This document shows, in pieces, positions 15,716-24,338 of a stretch of DNA of 35,154 nt (positions are counted from its first letter, which is position 1; each line of letters opens with the position of its first letter). The translations under genes were made by a program, and so were the position numbers. The notes beneath the pieces were generated by a model. That model searched no databases. It was not told the DNA's origin and was given only the letters and a program-made list of their open reading frames with translations. The stretch spans positions 1-35,154 of the forward strand of contig DAOUGD010000251.1 in NCBI GenBank assembly GCA_034429475.1. Direction: 5' to 3'. Source of the DNA: JAKQHY01 sp034429475 (GTDB lineage Bacteria; Chloroflexota; Anaerolineae; B4-G1; SLSP01).

Positions 15716-16755
15716 GCCTGGGCCTCCTTGCGCGCCTGGATGTCCTGAATCATCGCCGGGATCACTTCGTAGAGGTCGCCCACAATCCCCACATCCGCCA
15801 CCTGGAAGATGGGGGCGTTGGGATCGGCATTGATGGCGATGATGAAATCCGAGTTCTGCATCCCGACTTTGTGCTGCAACGCGCCGGAGATGCCGGCGGC
15901 GATGTAGAGCTTGGGGCGCACCGTCCGCCCGCTCTGCCCGACCTGGTGCGCGTAGGCGATCCACCCGGCGTCCACGCAGGGCCGCGACGCGCCCACCACG
16001 CCGCCGAGCGCGTCGGCCAATTGCTGGATAAGCTTGAAACCTTCCGGCCCACCCAGGCCGCGCCCGCCGGCCACGATCACGTCGGCGTATTCGATGTTCA
16101 CGCTCTCGCCCTTGGCGTGGATGAAGTCCACGATGCAGGCCATTTCGTCCTCGGCCAGCGCCTCCACGTCCTCGCGCACGATCTCGCCGGTGGCCGATGG
16201 GTTCGGCGGTGGGGCGGGGAACACGCGCGGACGCACGCTGGACATCTGCGGGCGCTGACTGCGGCACACGATGGTCGCCATGATGTTGCCGCCAAACGCG
16301 GGGCGCGTCGCCATGAGCAGCTTTTGAGTCGCGCCCTTGACCTCGCCCATTTCCAGCTTGGTGCAGTCCGCCGTGAGGCCGGTGCGCAAGGAAGTCGCCA
16401 CCGCCCCCGCCAGGTCGCGGCCCAGCGTCGTCGCGCCGATGAGGAAGACTTCCGGCGCGTATTTTTTGGCGACGGCGGCGATGGTCATGTAGTAGGGGCA
16501 GTTGCGGTAATGTTCCAGAATTTCATCGTCAATCCAGTACACACGATCCGCGCCGTAGTGGATGGCTTCTTCGGCGATGGGCTTGACGTTGTAGCCCAGC
16601 AGCACGCCCTCCACCACCACTTCGTCGCCCGCGGCAGCGGCCTCCGCCTGCACGTCGGACGCCAGACGGCGGGCCACGCCCAACAATTCCCAGGAAACGG
16701 GGTGAACTTTGCCCTCTTCCTGCTCGATGAAAACCCAAAAACGTCGTGTGGTCAT
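15712..16755 (-). CDS. etfA: Electron transfer flavoprotein alpha subunit (FixB)
   Basis: EtfA carries the FAD that shuttles electrons to FixC. The 347-residue protein has an N-terminal alpha/beta domain and the C-terminal FAD domain with VAGGRGLGGPEGF, LGGVVGASRPCVDAGW, QVGQSGRTVRPKLYIAAGISGA split across the site, and AINADPNAPIF with ADVGIVGD. It starts inside the etfB stop (ATGA at 16752-16755) and ends inside the fixC start, so three genes are joined by 4-bp overlaps. This arrangement is that of the EtfABCX module known from anaerobes and nitrogen fixers, some of which bifurcate electrons to ferredoxin and quinone. Confidence 0.95.
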   Translation of the reverse strand: MTTRRFWVFIEQEEGKVHPVSWELLGVARRLASDVQAEAAAAGDEVVVEGVLLGYNVKPIAEEAIHYGADRVYWIDDEILEHYRNCPYYMTIAAVAKKYAPEVFLIGATTLGRDLAGAVATSLRTGLTADCTKLEMGEVKGATQKLLMATRPAFGGNIMATIVCRSQRPQMSSVRPRVFPAPPPNPSATGEIVREDVEALAEDEMACIVDFIHAKGESVNIEYADVIVAGGRGLGGPEGFKLIQQLADALGGVVGASRPCVDAGWIAYAHQVGQSGRTVRPKLYIAAGISGALQHKVGMQNSDFIIAINADPNAPIFQVADVGIVGDLYEVIPAMIQDIQARKEAQA

Positions 16756-17591
16756 GCGGCGCCTCCTAACACGGCCTGAAGCACGCCGGATTGGGCGGCT
16801 TTGTCCAGCGCGCCCTTGATGGCGGCGGCCACGCCAATCTCACGGGAATTGAGCACCTCGCCGGGTTCGGGCAGCGGCGGCGTCCCCATCTGGTACACCA
16901 CCGTCGGCGAGCCTTTCACGCCCACCTGCGCCGTATCAAACGGCGCCGGGCCTTCCATCGTCCACATCTCCGGCTCATAACGCAGCGATTGGATGAGGTC
17001 GGGCAGCGAGGCGAAGGGGATGTCCGCAATCTCTTTCTCGCAGGTCAGCAGCGCGGGCATGGGGACTTCGATCACCTCCGTCCAGCGCTCCGTCTTGCGC
17101 TCGACCACGGCCTGCCGCCGCGCCACATCTATCGCGCGGATGGCGACGGCATACGTCACAATCGGCAGATTCATCCGCACGGCCACGCCCGGCCCCACCT
17201 GGGCCGTATCCCCGTCAATCGCCTGCTTGCCGAAGAACACCAGGTCTATGGGGTCCTGCGCGTGGATGGCCTGGATGGCTTCGGCGAGCACGTAGGACGT
17301 CGCCAACGTGTCGGCCCCGGCAAACTTACGGTCGGAGATCAGCACGCCTCGGTCGGCGCCCATCTCGATGGCCTCGCGGATGGTCGTCGTGAAGGAAGAC
17401 GGCCCCATCGAAACGACCGTCACCTTGCCCCCCAGCTTGCGCTTCCACGCGACGGCGGCGGCGAGGGCGTGCGCGTCGTAGGGGTTCATGATGGCCGGGA
17501 CACCTTCGCGCACCAGATTGCCCGTGTCCGGGTCAATGCGGATGTTGGTGGTATCCGGCACTTGCTTGACAGCAACCAGTGCATGGAACAA
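16752..17591 (-). CDS. etfB: Electron transfer flavoprotein beta subunit (FixA)
   Basis: EtfB (279 residues) binds AMP or, in bifurcating systems, a second FAD with NADH. Recognisable motifs are VAVKQVPDTT at the N-terminus, NPYDAHALAAA, VTVVSMGP, GADRGVLISDRKFAGADT and FFGKQAIDGDTAQVGPGVA, as in the FixA group. I chose TTG at 17591 because GGGAGGTG lies 7 bases upstream and MFHALVAVKQ is the normal start. The longer ATG at 17639 would read through the ribosome site and the family A repeat. First gene of the etfBA-fixCX operon. Confidence 0.94.
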   Translation of the reverse strand: MFHALVAVKQVPDTTNIRIDPDTGNLVREGVPAIMNPYDAHALAAAVAWKRKLGGKVTVVSMGPSSFTTTIREAIEMGADRGVLISDRKFAGADTLATSYVLAEAIQAIHAQDPIDLVFFGKQAIDGDTAQVGPGVAVRMNLPIVTYAVAIRAIDVARRQAVVERKTERWTEVIEVPMPALLTCEKEIADIPFASLPDLIQSLRYEPEMWTMEGPAPFDTAQVGVKGSPTVVYQMGTPPLPEPGEVLNSREIGVAAAIKGALDKAAQSGVLQAVLGGAA

Positions 17592-17621
17592 AGTAACACC
17601 TCCCTTGAAAATACAAGAATG

Positions 17622-17684
17622 TTTCACGCAAAGGCGCAAAGACGCAAAGGAAAAAACTTAGCGGGCTTGGCGACTTGGCGTGAA
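17622..17684. repeat. Repeat family A, copy 3 (degenerate right arm)
   Basis: The left arm 17622-17650 is nearly identical to copy 4, including the flanking ACAAGAATG. The right arm (17661-17684) has drifted. It sits just upstream of the etfB ribosome site. Confidence 0.8.
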
Positions 17685-17747
17685 GTTTTCATCCAACCGC
17701 TGGTGAACCGCCGGCTAATGACGAATTCCTCTGAAAACACAAGAATG

Positions 17748-17811
17748 TTTCACGCAAAGGCGCAAAGACGCAAAGTAAAAAACTTGGCGAGCTTTGCGCC
17801 TTTGCGTGAGA
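17748..17811. repeat. Repeat family A, copy 4
   Basis: Arms 17748-17767 and 17792-17811 pair with one mismatch. With copy 3 it forms a direct duplication: 17613-17649 and 17739-17775 are identical over 37 bp. The copy lies between ald and etfB. Confidence 0.85.
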
Positions 17812-17832
17812 TTTCGTCCTCGCGGGGGTACG

Positions 17833-18909
17833 TTATCCCTTGGCGCGCTCGGTCACGATGTCGCCGTTACGCATCACGGCGCCGAGACGCAGGGCTTCGT
17901 TTTGGGCGAAGGCTGTCACCGGCCCCATCTCGACGATGTGGCGGATGTAGCCCCAGGCCGCGTTGTTGAAGGCGTGGGTGGAGGTGCGCGGCACGGCGCC
18001 GGGCACGTTGGGGACGCAGTAATGCACCACATCCTCTTCGATATAGGTCGGGTCGGCAAACGTGGTCGGCCGGCTGGTTTCGGCGCAGCCGCCGTGGTCA
18101 ATGGCAAAGTCAATGATCACCGACCCCCGCCGCATCGTGCGCAACATCTCGCGGGTGATGAGCACGGGCGAGCGCTTACCGGGGTCGCGCACCGCGCCAA
18201 TGATCACATCGGCGAAGCGGGTGGTGTACGCCACGTTGAAGTCGTGGTCAATCATCGTCGTCACCTGGCCGTGGAAGTATTCATCCAGCTCGCGCAAGCG
18301 ATCCAGGGAGCGGCTGAGGATGAAAACCTTCGCGCCCATCCCCACAAACGCGCGCGCCGCGTTGAAACCCAGCGTGCCCGATCCCAAAATGACGACATCC
18401 CCCGCCGAGACGCCGGGGACGCCGTTGAGCAAGACCCCGCGTCCGCCATGCGTGCGCATCAGCAGCGATCCGGCGAGGTAGGGCGCCATCCGCCCGGCCA
18501 CCTCGCTCATGGTCCGCAGGATGGGGAAGTCGTGCCGGCCCTTGGAGATCATCTCATACGCGACGGCCGTCAGGCGGCGCTGGCGCATCTCAGCCACGTC
18601 CGCTTCGGGCACTTGCGTCAGCCCCAGGAAGCACATGAAGGTTTGACCGTGCGGCATCCATTGAATTTCTTCGGAGGTGGGACGCAGCACCTTGAGGATC
18701 AACGAGCTGTTGGCATACAACTCGGCGCCGGTCGGGACCAGCGTGCCGCCCATCCGCTCATAGTCATAGTCGTCAAATCCGGCGCCGGCGCCCGCGCCGC
18801 TTTCCACGTAGCACTGATGACCGGCCTTCGTCAACAATCCGACTCCGGCCGGAGTCAGACCCACGCGCTCTTCACCAGGTAAACGTTCCTTTGGAATACC
18901 GATATTCAT
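17833..18909 (-). CDS. Alanine dehydrogenase-like NAD-dependent enzyme
   Basis: It is a 358-residue member of the alanine dehydrogenase/PntA N-domain family. The N-terminus MNIGIPKE with ERVGLTPAGV includes Arg15, and Lys73 in ILKVLRP matches the substrate-contacting lysine. The Rossmann part reads VVILGSGTLGFNAARAFVGMGAKV. AIDHGGCAETSRPTTFADPTY with Asp271, and NVPGAVPRTSTHAFNNA, match alanine dehydrogenases closely. However, the position equivalent to catalytic His96 (family TYLHLA) is Gly96 in CFLGLT. The enzyme may therefore use another amino acid or a different proton donor, and I leave the symbol empty. AAAGGAG precedes the ATG. It lies upstream of the etf operon in the same direction, separated by two hairpins. 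Confidence 0.82.
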   Translation of the reverse strand: MNIGIPKERLPGEERVGLTPAGVGLLTKAGHQCYVESGAGAGAGFDDYDYERMGGTLVPTGAELYANSSLILKVLRPTSEEIQWMPHGQTFMCFLGLTQVPEADVAEMRQRRLTAVAYEMISKGRHDFPILRTMSEVAGRMAPYLAGSLLMRTHGGRGVLLNGVPGVSAGDVVILGSGTLGFNAARAFVGMGAKVFILSRSLDRLRELDEYFHGQVTTMIDHDFNVAYTTRFADVIIGAVRDPGKRSPVLITREMLRTMRRGSVIIDFAIDHGGCAETSRPTTFADPTYIEEDVVHYCVPNVPGAVPRTSTHAFNNAAWGYIRHIVEMGPVTAFAQNEALRLGAVMRNGDIVTERAKG

Positions 18910-18949
18910 AGTCGCTCCTTTCTGAAAAGTGAGAGATCAATTTCTTATG

Positions 18950-19074
18950 TTATACCAGACGTGCTTTAAAGTCTCGTTATTTCTGTCAGCAGATTTAGCG
19001 GATTAAGCAGATTTCAGAAGCCTATTGGACACAATCTGCTGACAAAAAGGTAATTTTAGGATGCGGTTAGTATA
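18950..19074. repeat. Repeat family B, copy 1 (MITE-like palindrome)
   Basis: It runs from TTATACC (18950) to GCGGTTAGTATA (ends 19074). It contains an AGCAGATT-type stem (18985-18995 with 19033-19043). A 49-bp stretch (18972-19020) matches the inverse of 22285-22334 with about one change. Its right terminus is identical to that of the complete copy at 31975-32123. Confidence 0.8.
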
Positions 19075-19096
19075 GTCCACATCGGCAAGAATACCA

Positions 19097-20263
19097 TTAT
19101 TCTATCGCGGCGACGCCGTTGGCGGCGTGGGTGACGTAAATATGGGGCGCTTGTTCAAACTGCGCCTGGTAGGCCGCGCTGACGTGCTGTTGCAACGCCG
19201 GCACCGCATCCTCTGCGGCCAAAGCGATGGCGCAGCCGCCAAAGCCCGCGCCAGTCAGCCGCGCGCCGTAGCAACCGGGGACTTCCACCGCCGCCGCCAC
19301 CAGCGCATCCAATTCCGGCGCGCTTACCTCGTAGTCATCCCGCAGGCTGCGATGCGCCTCTACCATCAGCGCGCCGACGGTTTCAATCGCGCCGGCGTGT
19401 AGGCGCTCCGCCACTTTCAACACCCGCGCGTTTTCGGAGATGACGTGGCGGGCGCGGCGGAACACCACATCGGACAGGGCGGAGCCGTACCGCTCCAAGT
19501 CGGCCAGCGTAACGTCGCGCAGGGATTGGATGTGAGGCAGAGAGGGTTGCAGTAGGCGCACGGCCTCCTCGCACTGCGCGCGGCGGACGTTGTACTCCGA
19601 CGAAGCCAGGGAGCGCCGCACCATGCTATCAATCACGACGATGGCGACGCCTTCCGGCAGCGGGAAGTAGCCGCGTTCCAGGCTGCGCGCATCCAGCATC
19701 ATGGCGTGACCGGCCTTGCCGCATGCGCTGATCATCTGATCCATGATGCCGCAATTCACGCCCACGTACTGGTTCTCGGCCTTCTGCGACAACAGCGCCA
19801 GCTCCGGCAGCGACAGGCCAAACCGGCTGAACGTGTTCCAGGCAAACGCGAACGCCAGCTCCACCGCCGCCGAGGACGACATCCCCGCTCCTACCGGCAC
19901 GTCCGATGCCAACACGGCATTGATGCCCCCCGGCTGGAGGTTGCGATCCATGAACGCCCAGACAATGCCTTTGGGGTAGTCCGACCAGCCGCCCATCGAA
20001 GCGGGCACGCCCTCCAGCGAAAACGCTACGTCGTCGTTGCCCATATTGACCGCGCGGATGTTAGCCCACGGCTCGTCCACCGGCGACACGGCCAGCCAGG
20101 CGGCCTGATCCACCGCGACGGGCAGCACCAACCCCTGGTTATAGTCGGTATGCTCGCCGATCAGATTGACTCGCCCCGGCGCGCGCACCACCAACTGCGG
20201 CGACGCCTGAAACCGGCCACGAAACGATTGGATGACTTGATCATAAAGCGGATGTTGCGTCAT
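19097..20263 (-). CDS. galK: Galactokinase
   Basis: GalK phosphorylates galactose at C1 in the Leloir pathway. The 388 residues show the galactokinase signature GRVNLIGEHTDYNQG (30-44), the GHMP loop VPVGAGMSSSAAVELA, the catalytic-aspartate segment GVNCGIMDQ and the C-terminal GARLTGAGFGGCAIAL. GGGAGG precedes the ATG. No galT, galE or galM is in the window, so it stands alone between two palindromic repeats. A related sugar-1-kinase role cannot be excluded, but the signature is the canonical one. Confidence 0.95.
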   Translation of the reverse strand: MTQHPLYDQVIQSFRGRFQASPQLVVRAPGRVNLIGEHTDYNQGLVLPVAVDQAAWLAVSPVDEPWANIRAVNMGNDDVAFSLEGVPASMGGWSDYPKGIVWAFMDRNLQPGGINAVLASDVPVGAGMSSSAAVELAFAFAWNTFSRFGLSLPELALLSQKAENQYVGVNCGIMDQMISACGKAGHAMMLDARSLERGYFPLPEGVAIVVIDSMVRRSLASSEYNVRRAQCEEAVRLLQPSLPHIQSLRDVTLADLERYGSALSDVVFRRARHVISENARVLKVAERLHAGAIETVGALMVEAHRSLRDDYEVSAPELDALVAAAVEVPGCYGARLTGAGFGGCAIALAAEDAVPALQQHVSAAYQAQFEQAPHIYVTHAANGVAAIE

Positions 20264-20288
20264 AAAGCCTCCCTAAAAAATAGTAAGG

Positions 20289-20404
20289 GGTAATGAGAAA
20301 TGAGTAATGAGAAATCGATAACTGGAAATCAGTTACTCGTTACTCATTTCCCATTACTCATTTCTCATTACCGATTTCTGATAACTGATTTCCACTTTCT
20401 GGTT
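20289..20404. repeat. Repeat family F: AATGAGT-type palindrome entering a coding region
   Basis: The arms 20289-20315 and 20346-20372 match 26 of 27 bases. Both are near-tandem heptamers (AATGAGA, AATGAGT). Related units (ATTTCTG, ACTGATT) run on to about 20404. The right part of the element is the 3' end of the minus-strand gene ending at 20354. Confidence 0.88.
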
Positions 20405-22078
20405 TCCAGGTTCCCCACCCCAATCCGGCAAAACACCGCTGCGGGTCAGCAGAGCCACAACGCGCTCGTAGTCCGATTCGTGAATCGTCGCCAGCCCCGG
20501 CCCAAGGAACTCGCGCACGTAAGGGCGGACGTTGGGCGAATCGAGCAGGGCGGCGTCCGTCACCCGCAATAACCAGACTCGCTCCAAACGGGCTTGGGCA
20601 ACACCGGTGTAGGCGGATTCGATGGCGGTACGCAACACCGGCGGCACGGGCTGCCCGGCGGCCTGCGCCAGGAAACTGAAGAGGCGCTCCAACGAGATGT
20701 GCTGCTGCCGGGCGCGGGCCAGCGAGGCCGGGGTCAGGCGATAAGTCCAGCCGGGCGTCTCCCCCGAAACGCGCCCCACCCGCTGCGCCACCCGGCTGAG
20801 TTGAAAGCGCTCGTAACGCCGCCCTTCGGGGACCACGAGCAGGCCATCCGGCTGGATTTTGAGCGGCGGCGCGGGCGGGAAAGTCGGGGCCGGGGTCAGC
20901 CCCAGCAGCGCCGCGCCGACCGGGTTGAGGCGGAACAACGTCAACGGCCATTCCGGCGCCGCGCCGCCCAGGTCTACCAGCCCCAACCAGGTCAAAGGGC
21001 CGGTCAACACAGATGCGATCAGAACGCCTTCGACGGCATCCCAGGCCTCAAAGCCGCGCAACGGCTTGTCGGTGGCCGCGTCGCGCAGCGCCCAGGCGTC
21101 GTAGTCGCCGTCGGGACGCAAGAAATCCGTCGCGTAGGCGCGCATACGGGTCACAAACGCGGCGATGGGATACCAGCCACCGGATGTATAATGCCGCAGC
21201 CCATCCAGAAAGGCGCACCGCACCTCGCGCGAGACGGCAGGCCAGCCTTTCACCGGATCGGGGCGCAAGGCGGGGATGTTCGCCAGGTCGTTCCACGTGT
21301 CGCTGTCAATCCACGCCTGCATCAGGCGCTCCCACTGCACCCATGGGTCAGCTTGCAGCCAGGTCAAGACCGGCTCCGGCGCCAGGCGCAGCCCGGCGTC
21401 CTCCTCGCGGCGCAGCCAACCCTGCTCCAGGGCCAGCGTTTCCAGGAAGGTCAGGCGGGGCGCAGCGGGCGCAGCAAACTGCGCGAGCGCCTCATCCCGC
21501 CAGACTGATGGCGCAGCGCCCATGGCGGCGACTTGCAAAGCGGCCCACAACGTCACCAAATCTTCGGCCAGCGCAGCGTCGCCGGGTCGGCAATGCAACG
21601 GCTCGGCGACCGGTTCTGGCGCGGGGATCGTCAGGGGCGGCGGCGGCGGAAGGTAAAGGCGCAGCTCTTCGGGCACGAACACCATCGCCACCTGCCCGCT
21701 GGCGCGCTCTTCAAAGGCTTTTTGGATGAAGCCCCGATACCAGAGGTCTTCGGTGGGCGAAGCGGGAGCGCGCCACAGGGCTTCGCGTTCCAGGCGGCCC
21801 GGTCCCACCGGACGCAGGTCGCCCCACTCGCGGATGAAGATGGCCCACGGCACCGCGCCGCCGCGCCGTAATAGATCGTGCAACGCCTCGCGGGAGGATT
21901 CCGGCAAAGCGGCCAGGGCGCGTTCCACCGCGTCGGCCCGCGCCAGGGCGTCGGCCAACTCCGCCGCCGCGTCCGCCTTGCGCTCGGCGGTCAGGGCGAT
22001 CTGCCATTGTTCTGCGATCACCCGCAGGCGGATAAAGTCACTATCGAGGAGCGTCTGGTAAAGGGTGCGTAAGGCCAT
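20354..22078 (-). CDS. Helicase-associated (XPB/Ssl2 N-terminal-like) domain protein
   Basis: The protein has 574 residues without a helicase core. Residues 1-120 are helical (LYQTLLDSDFIRLRVIAEQW, then a module like the start of such proteins in Chloroflexota and Actinobacteria). The segment from about 430 to 555, with IQPDGLLVVPEGRRYERFQLSRVA, WTYRLTPASLARARQQHIS and LERLFSFLAQAAGQPVP, fits the helicase C-terminal/XPB-N-like family (PF13625), often encoded apart from a full helicase. Middle parts are Ala/Leu-rich with WL motifs. The function is unknown; nucleic-acid binding is inferred. The last 17 or so residues (from NQKVEIS on) are translated from the family F repeat and probably replaced the native end. 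No strong Shine-Dalgarno is seen. Confidence 0.68.
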   Translation of the reverse strand: MALRTLYQTLLDSDFIRLRVIAEQWQIALTAERKADAAAELADALARADAVERALAALPESSREALHDLLRRGGAVPWAIFIREWGDLRPVGPGRLEREALWRAPASPTEDLWYRGFIQKAFEERASGQVAMVFVPEELRLYLPPPPPLTIPAPEPVAEPLHCRPGDAALAEDLVTLWAALQVAAMGAAPSVWRDEALAQFAAPAAPRLTFLETLALEQGWLRREEDAGLRLAPEPVLTWLQADPWVQWERLMQAWIDSDTWNDLANIPALRPDPVKGWPAVSREVRCAFLDGLRHYTSGGWYPIAAFVTRMRAYATDFLRPDGDYDAWALRDAATDKPLRGFEAWDAVEGVLIASVLTGPLTWLGLVDLGGAAPEWPLTLFRLNPVGAALLGLTPAPTFPPAPPLKIQPDGLLVVPEGRRYERFQLSRVAQRVGRVSGETPGWTYRLTPASLARARQQHISLERLFSFLAQAAGQPVPPVLRTAIESAYTGVAQARLERVWLLRVTDAALLDSPNVRPYVREFLGPGLATIHESDYERVVALLTRSGVLPDWGGEPGNQKVEISYQKSVMRNE

Positions 22079-22212
22079 AGGTTGGATTCGACAATAATCC
22101 CAGAATGGGTCATAATAAGGGCGTCTCTAACAGTAATTATATCTGTAGCGATAGATGACGCAACCTAACACTTGCCGCCTTGAGGAGACCCCGGTTAAGA
22201 TGTTTACAGATT

Positions 22213-22355
22213 TCTATATTCACCGCACACTAAAACTTTCTTTTTATCAGCAGATTAAGCAGATTTAGCAGATTACATCGGATAGACTTCTGAAATCTGC
22301 TTAATCCGCTAAATCTGCTGACAGAAATAGCGAGATTTGAAGGTGTGCCGGTTAT
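22213..22355. repeat. Repeat family B, copy 2 (upstream of glmS)
   Basis: The inner arms 22246-22274 and 22294-22321 pair across a loop containing ATCGGATAGAC. The outer parts (ACCGCACAC near 22222; GTGCCGGTTATAAC ending 22355) match the termini of the other B copies imperfectly. The element ends 15 bp before the glmS ATG, so it lies within the glmS leader. The gap 22079-22212 shows nothing else I can name. Confidence 0.8.
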
Positions 22356-22369
22356 AACAGCGAGGAGCT

Positions 22370-24160
22370 ATGTGCGGAATTTTTGGGATTGTGACTCAGA
22401 ACGAACAGCCGCTCGGCCCAATTTTGATTGAGGCGGCGCAGCGGTTGGCGTATCGTGGCTACGATTCGGTAGGCTGCGCCACCTTCCACGGCAACGGGAC
22501 GGTGGATTTGCGCAAGGATGTCGGGAAGGTGGCCGCAGTGGCGGAGCGGCTCGCGTTTGCGGAGATGACGGGGACGCGCGGCATCACACAGTTGCGCTGG
22601 GCCACCTTCGGCGCGCCCTCGCCGGTGAACGCGCAGCCCCACCTCGACTCCGATGGCGATCTGGTGGGCGCGCACAACGGCAACGTTGTCAACAATGTGG
22701 AACTACGCGCGGCGTTCCTGGCCGAGGGGATGACGGTGCGCTCCACCAACGACGGCGAATCGTGCGTCCACGCCGTGGAGCGGTACGTGAACCGGGGCGA
22801 GAGTATGCTGGACGCCATCCGCCACGCTTATGACGACCTGGAAGGCGACTATTCGTTTGTCATCGGGCGCGTCGGCGAGGCGGAACTCTACGCCTTCAAG
22901 AAAGGATCGGGGCTGGTGGCGGGCATTGGGGAGGATTTCACGTGCATTTCTTCCGACCTGCCCTCGATCCTGCCGCTCACGCGGCGCGTCGTGCATCTCA
23001 ACGACGGCGAGATCGTCGCCCTCAGCGCCGGCGCGGTGCAGCTTTACCGGGTGGATGACGGCCGCCCCATCGCCCGCGAGGCCGAGGTCGTCACCGAGAG
23101 CATGGACGCCGCCGTCAAAGGCGGGTATCCGCACTTTATGCTCAAGGAAATCCACGAGCAGCCGCAGGTGGCCGGGGAACTGATCCACCTGCTGGACGCC
23201 TCGCGGCACGTCGCGCCGTTGGTGGGGCGGATGGCAAACGCCCGCCACCTCTATCTCATCGGCTGCGGGACAAGCTATCACGCCTGTATGCTCGGCGCGG
23301 TGTACATGGCGCAATTGGCCGGACGCGCGGCGATCCCGGTGCTGGCCCCGCAGTTCATCCCACAATACGCGCCCACCGTGGGGCCGGACGACGTGGGGGT
23401 GTTCGTCAGTCAGAGCGGCGAGACGAAGGATGTGCTCAATGCGTTGGAAGCGGCGCGGGCGCGCGGGATGGGGGCGCTGGGGCTGGTCAACGTGTTAGGC
23501 TCCACGCTGATGAAGGAAAGCGAGCGGTATTTGCCCCTGGCCTGCGGCTACGAGATCAGCGTGCCCGCCACCAAGACCTTCGTGAATCAGGTCGTCGCCT
23601 TCCTGCACCTGGCGCTGCGGATGGGGAACCACAGCACGGAGTTATTGCACGGTCTGCCGGCGCTCATCGAGATGACGGTGGCGCAGACGGAAGCCGCCGT
23701 GGGCGCGATTGAAGCGCGCATCAAAGACGCGGACGACCTGTATTGCCTGGGCTACGGCGCGACCTACCCCATCGCGCTCGAAGGGGCGCTCAAATTGAAG
23801 GAAGTGACCTACGCGCACTGCGAGGGGATGCTCTCGACGGAGTTCAAACACGGGCCGCTGTCCGCCGTTCACGAGGGCTACCCGGTCATCTTCATCTGCG
23901 GGCCGGACGACGTGCCGGTGATGATCAGCGGCATCAACGAGACGACCGTGCGCGGCGGCTACACCGTCGTCGTGGCCGAGGAGGACGCGCGGCTGCGCGC
24001 CAACGCGCACGAGTTGATCGCGCTGCCGGTTTCCGGCCCGCTGCTGGAGCCGCTGCTGGCCGTCCTGCCGCTGCAAATGCTCTCCTATCGCCTCAGCGTG
24101 GCGCGCGGCTATGACCCGGATTTTCCCAGGAATTTGAGCAAGACGTTGACGGTGGATTAG
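22370..24160 (+). CDS. glmS: Glucosamine-6-phosphate synthase (isomerizing), variant
   Basis: GlmS makes GlcN-6-P from fructose-6-P and glutamine for peptidoglycan and amino sugars. The 596 residues begin MCGIFGIV, giving the Cys2 nucleophile. The glutaminase domain (1-215) has LAYRGYDS, LRWAT, HNGNV and a conserved Asp in STNDGES. Two SIS domains follow (GCGTSYHA, SQSGETKDV; LKLKEVTYAHCEGML then EFKHGP). The C-terminus DFPRNLSKTLTVD carries the lysine that forms the sugar Schiff base. The usual RWATHG reads RWATFG, so the glutaminase-side His is Phe. GAGGAG precedes the ATG. Its last codons are duplicated downstream with repeat family E. Confidence 0.9.
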   Translation: MCGIFGIVTQNEQPLGPILIEAAQRLAYRGYDSVGCATFHGNGTVDLRKDVGKVAAVAERLAFAEMTGTRGITQLRWATFGAPSPVNAQPHLDSDGDLVGAHNGNVVNNVELRAAFLAEGMTVRSTNDGESCVHAVERYVNRGESMLDAIRHAYDDLEGDYSFVIGRVGEAELYAFKKGSGLVAGIGEDFTCISSDLPSILPLTRRVVHLNDGEIVALSAGAVQLYRVDDGRPIAREAEVVTESMDAAVKGGYPHFMLKEIHEQPQVAGELIHLLDASRHVAPLVGRMANARHLYLIGCGTSYHACMLGAVYMAQLAGRAAIPVLAPQFIPQYAPTVGPDDVGVFVSQSGETKDVLNALEAARARGMGALGLVNVLGSTLMKESERYLPLACGYEISVPATKTFVNQVVAFLHLALRMGNHSTELLHGLPALIEMTVAQTEAAVGAIEARIKDADDLYCLGYGATYPIALEGALKLKEVTYAHCEGMLSTEFKHGPLSAVHEGYPVIFICGPDDVPVMISGINETTVRGGYTVVVAEEDARLRANAHELIALPVSGPLLEPLLAVLPLQMLSYRLSVARGYDPDFPRNLSKTLTVD

Positions 24161-24317
24161 TAGACAGTAGACGGTAGACGGTAGACAGGACTTGCTCCCC
24201 CGTCTACTGTCTACTGTCTACCGTGGAATTTGAGCAAGACGTTGACGGTGGATTAGTAGACAGTAGACGGTAGACGGTAGACAGGGGCCGTCTACTGTCT
24301 ACCGTCTACCGTCTACT
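24160..24317. repeat. Repeat family E: two GTAGACG-type palindromes with a copied glmS end
   Basis: Two hairpins follow each other. The left arms consist of heptamers AGTAGAC/GGTAGAC (24160-24189 and 24256-24285) and the right arms of their complements (24201-24224 and 24288-24317). The 61 bp 24129-24189 recur exactly at 24225-24285, 96 bp later, and include the last codons and stop of glmS. A tandem duplication seeded at the repeat explains this. Confidence 0.92.
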
Positions 24318-24338
24318 TCACAAAAAGGAGATTGGACG

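Noticed and set aside
14333..15748. Long plus-strand frame of 471 codons opposite fixC
   Set aside because: Antisense shadow of a clear FAD protein; its Arg/His-rich translation resembles no protein.
14393..16267. A 624-residue fused FixC protein
   Set aside because: The extra part is etfA DNA read in another frame; the FixC start is the ATG in the ATGA overlap at 15715.
24160..24317. CRISPR array
   Set aside because: Repeats are heptamers in complementary arms, with no unique spacers and no cas genes nearby. The same applies to 25335-25383.
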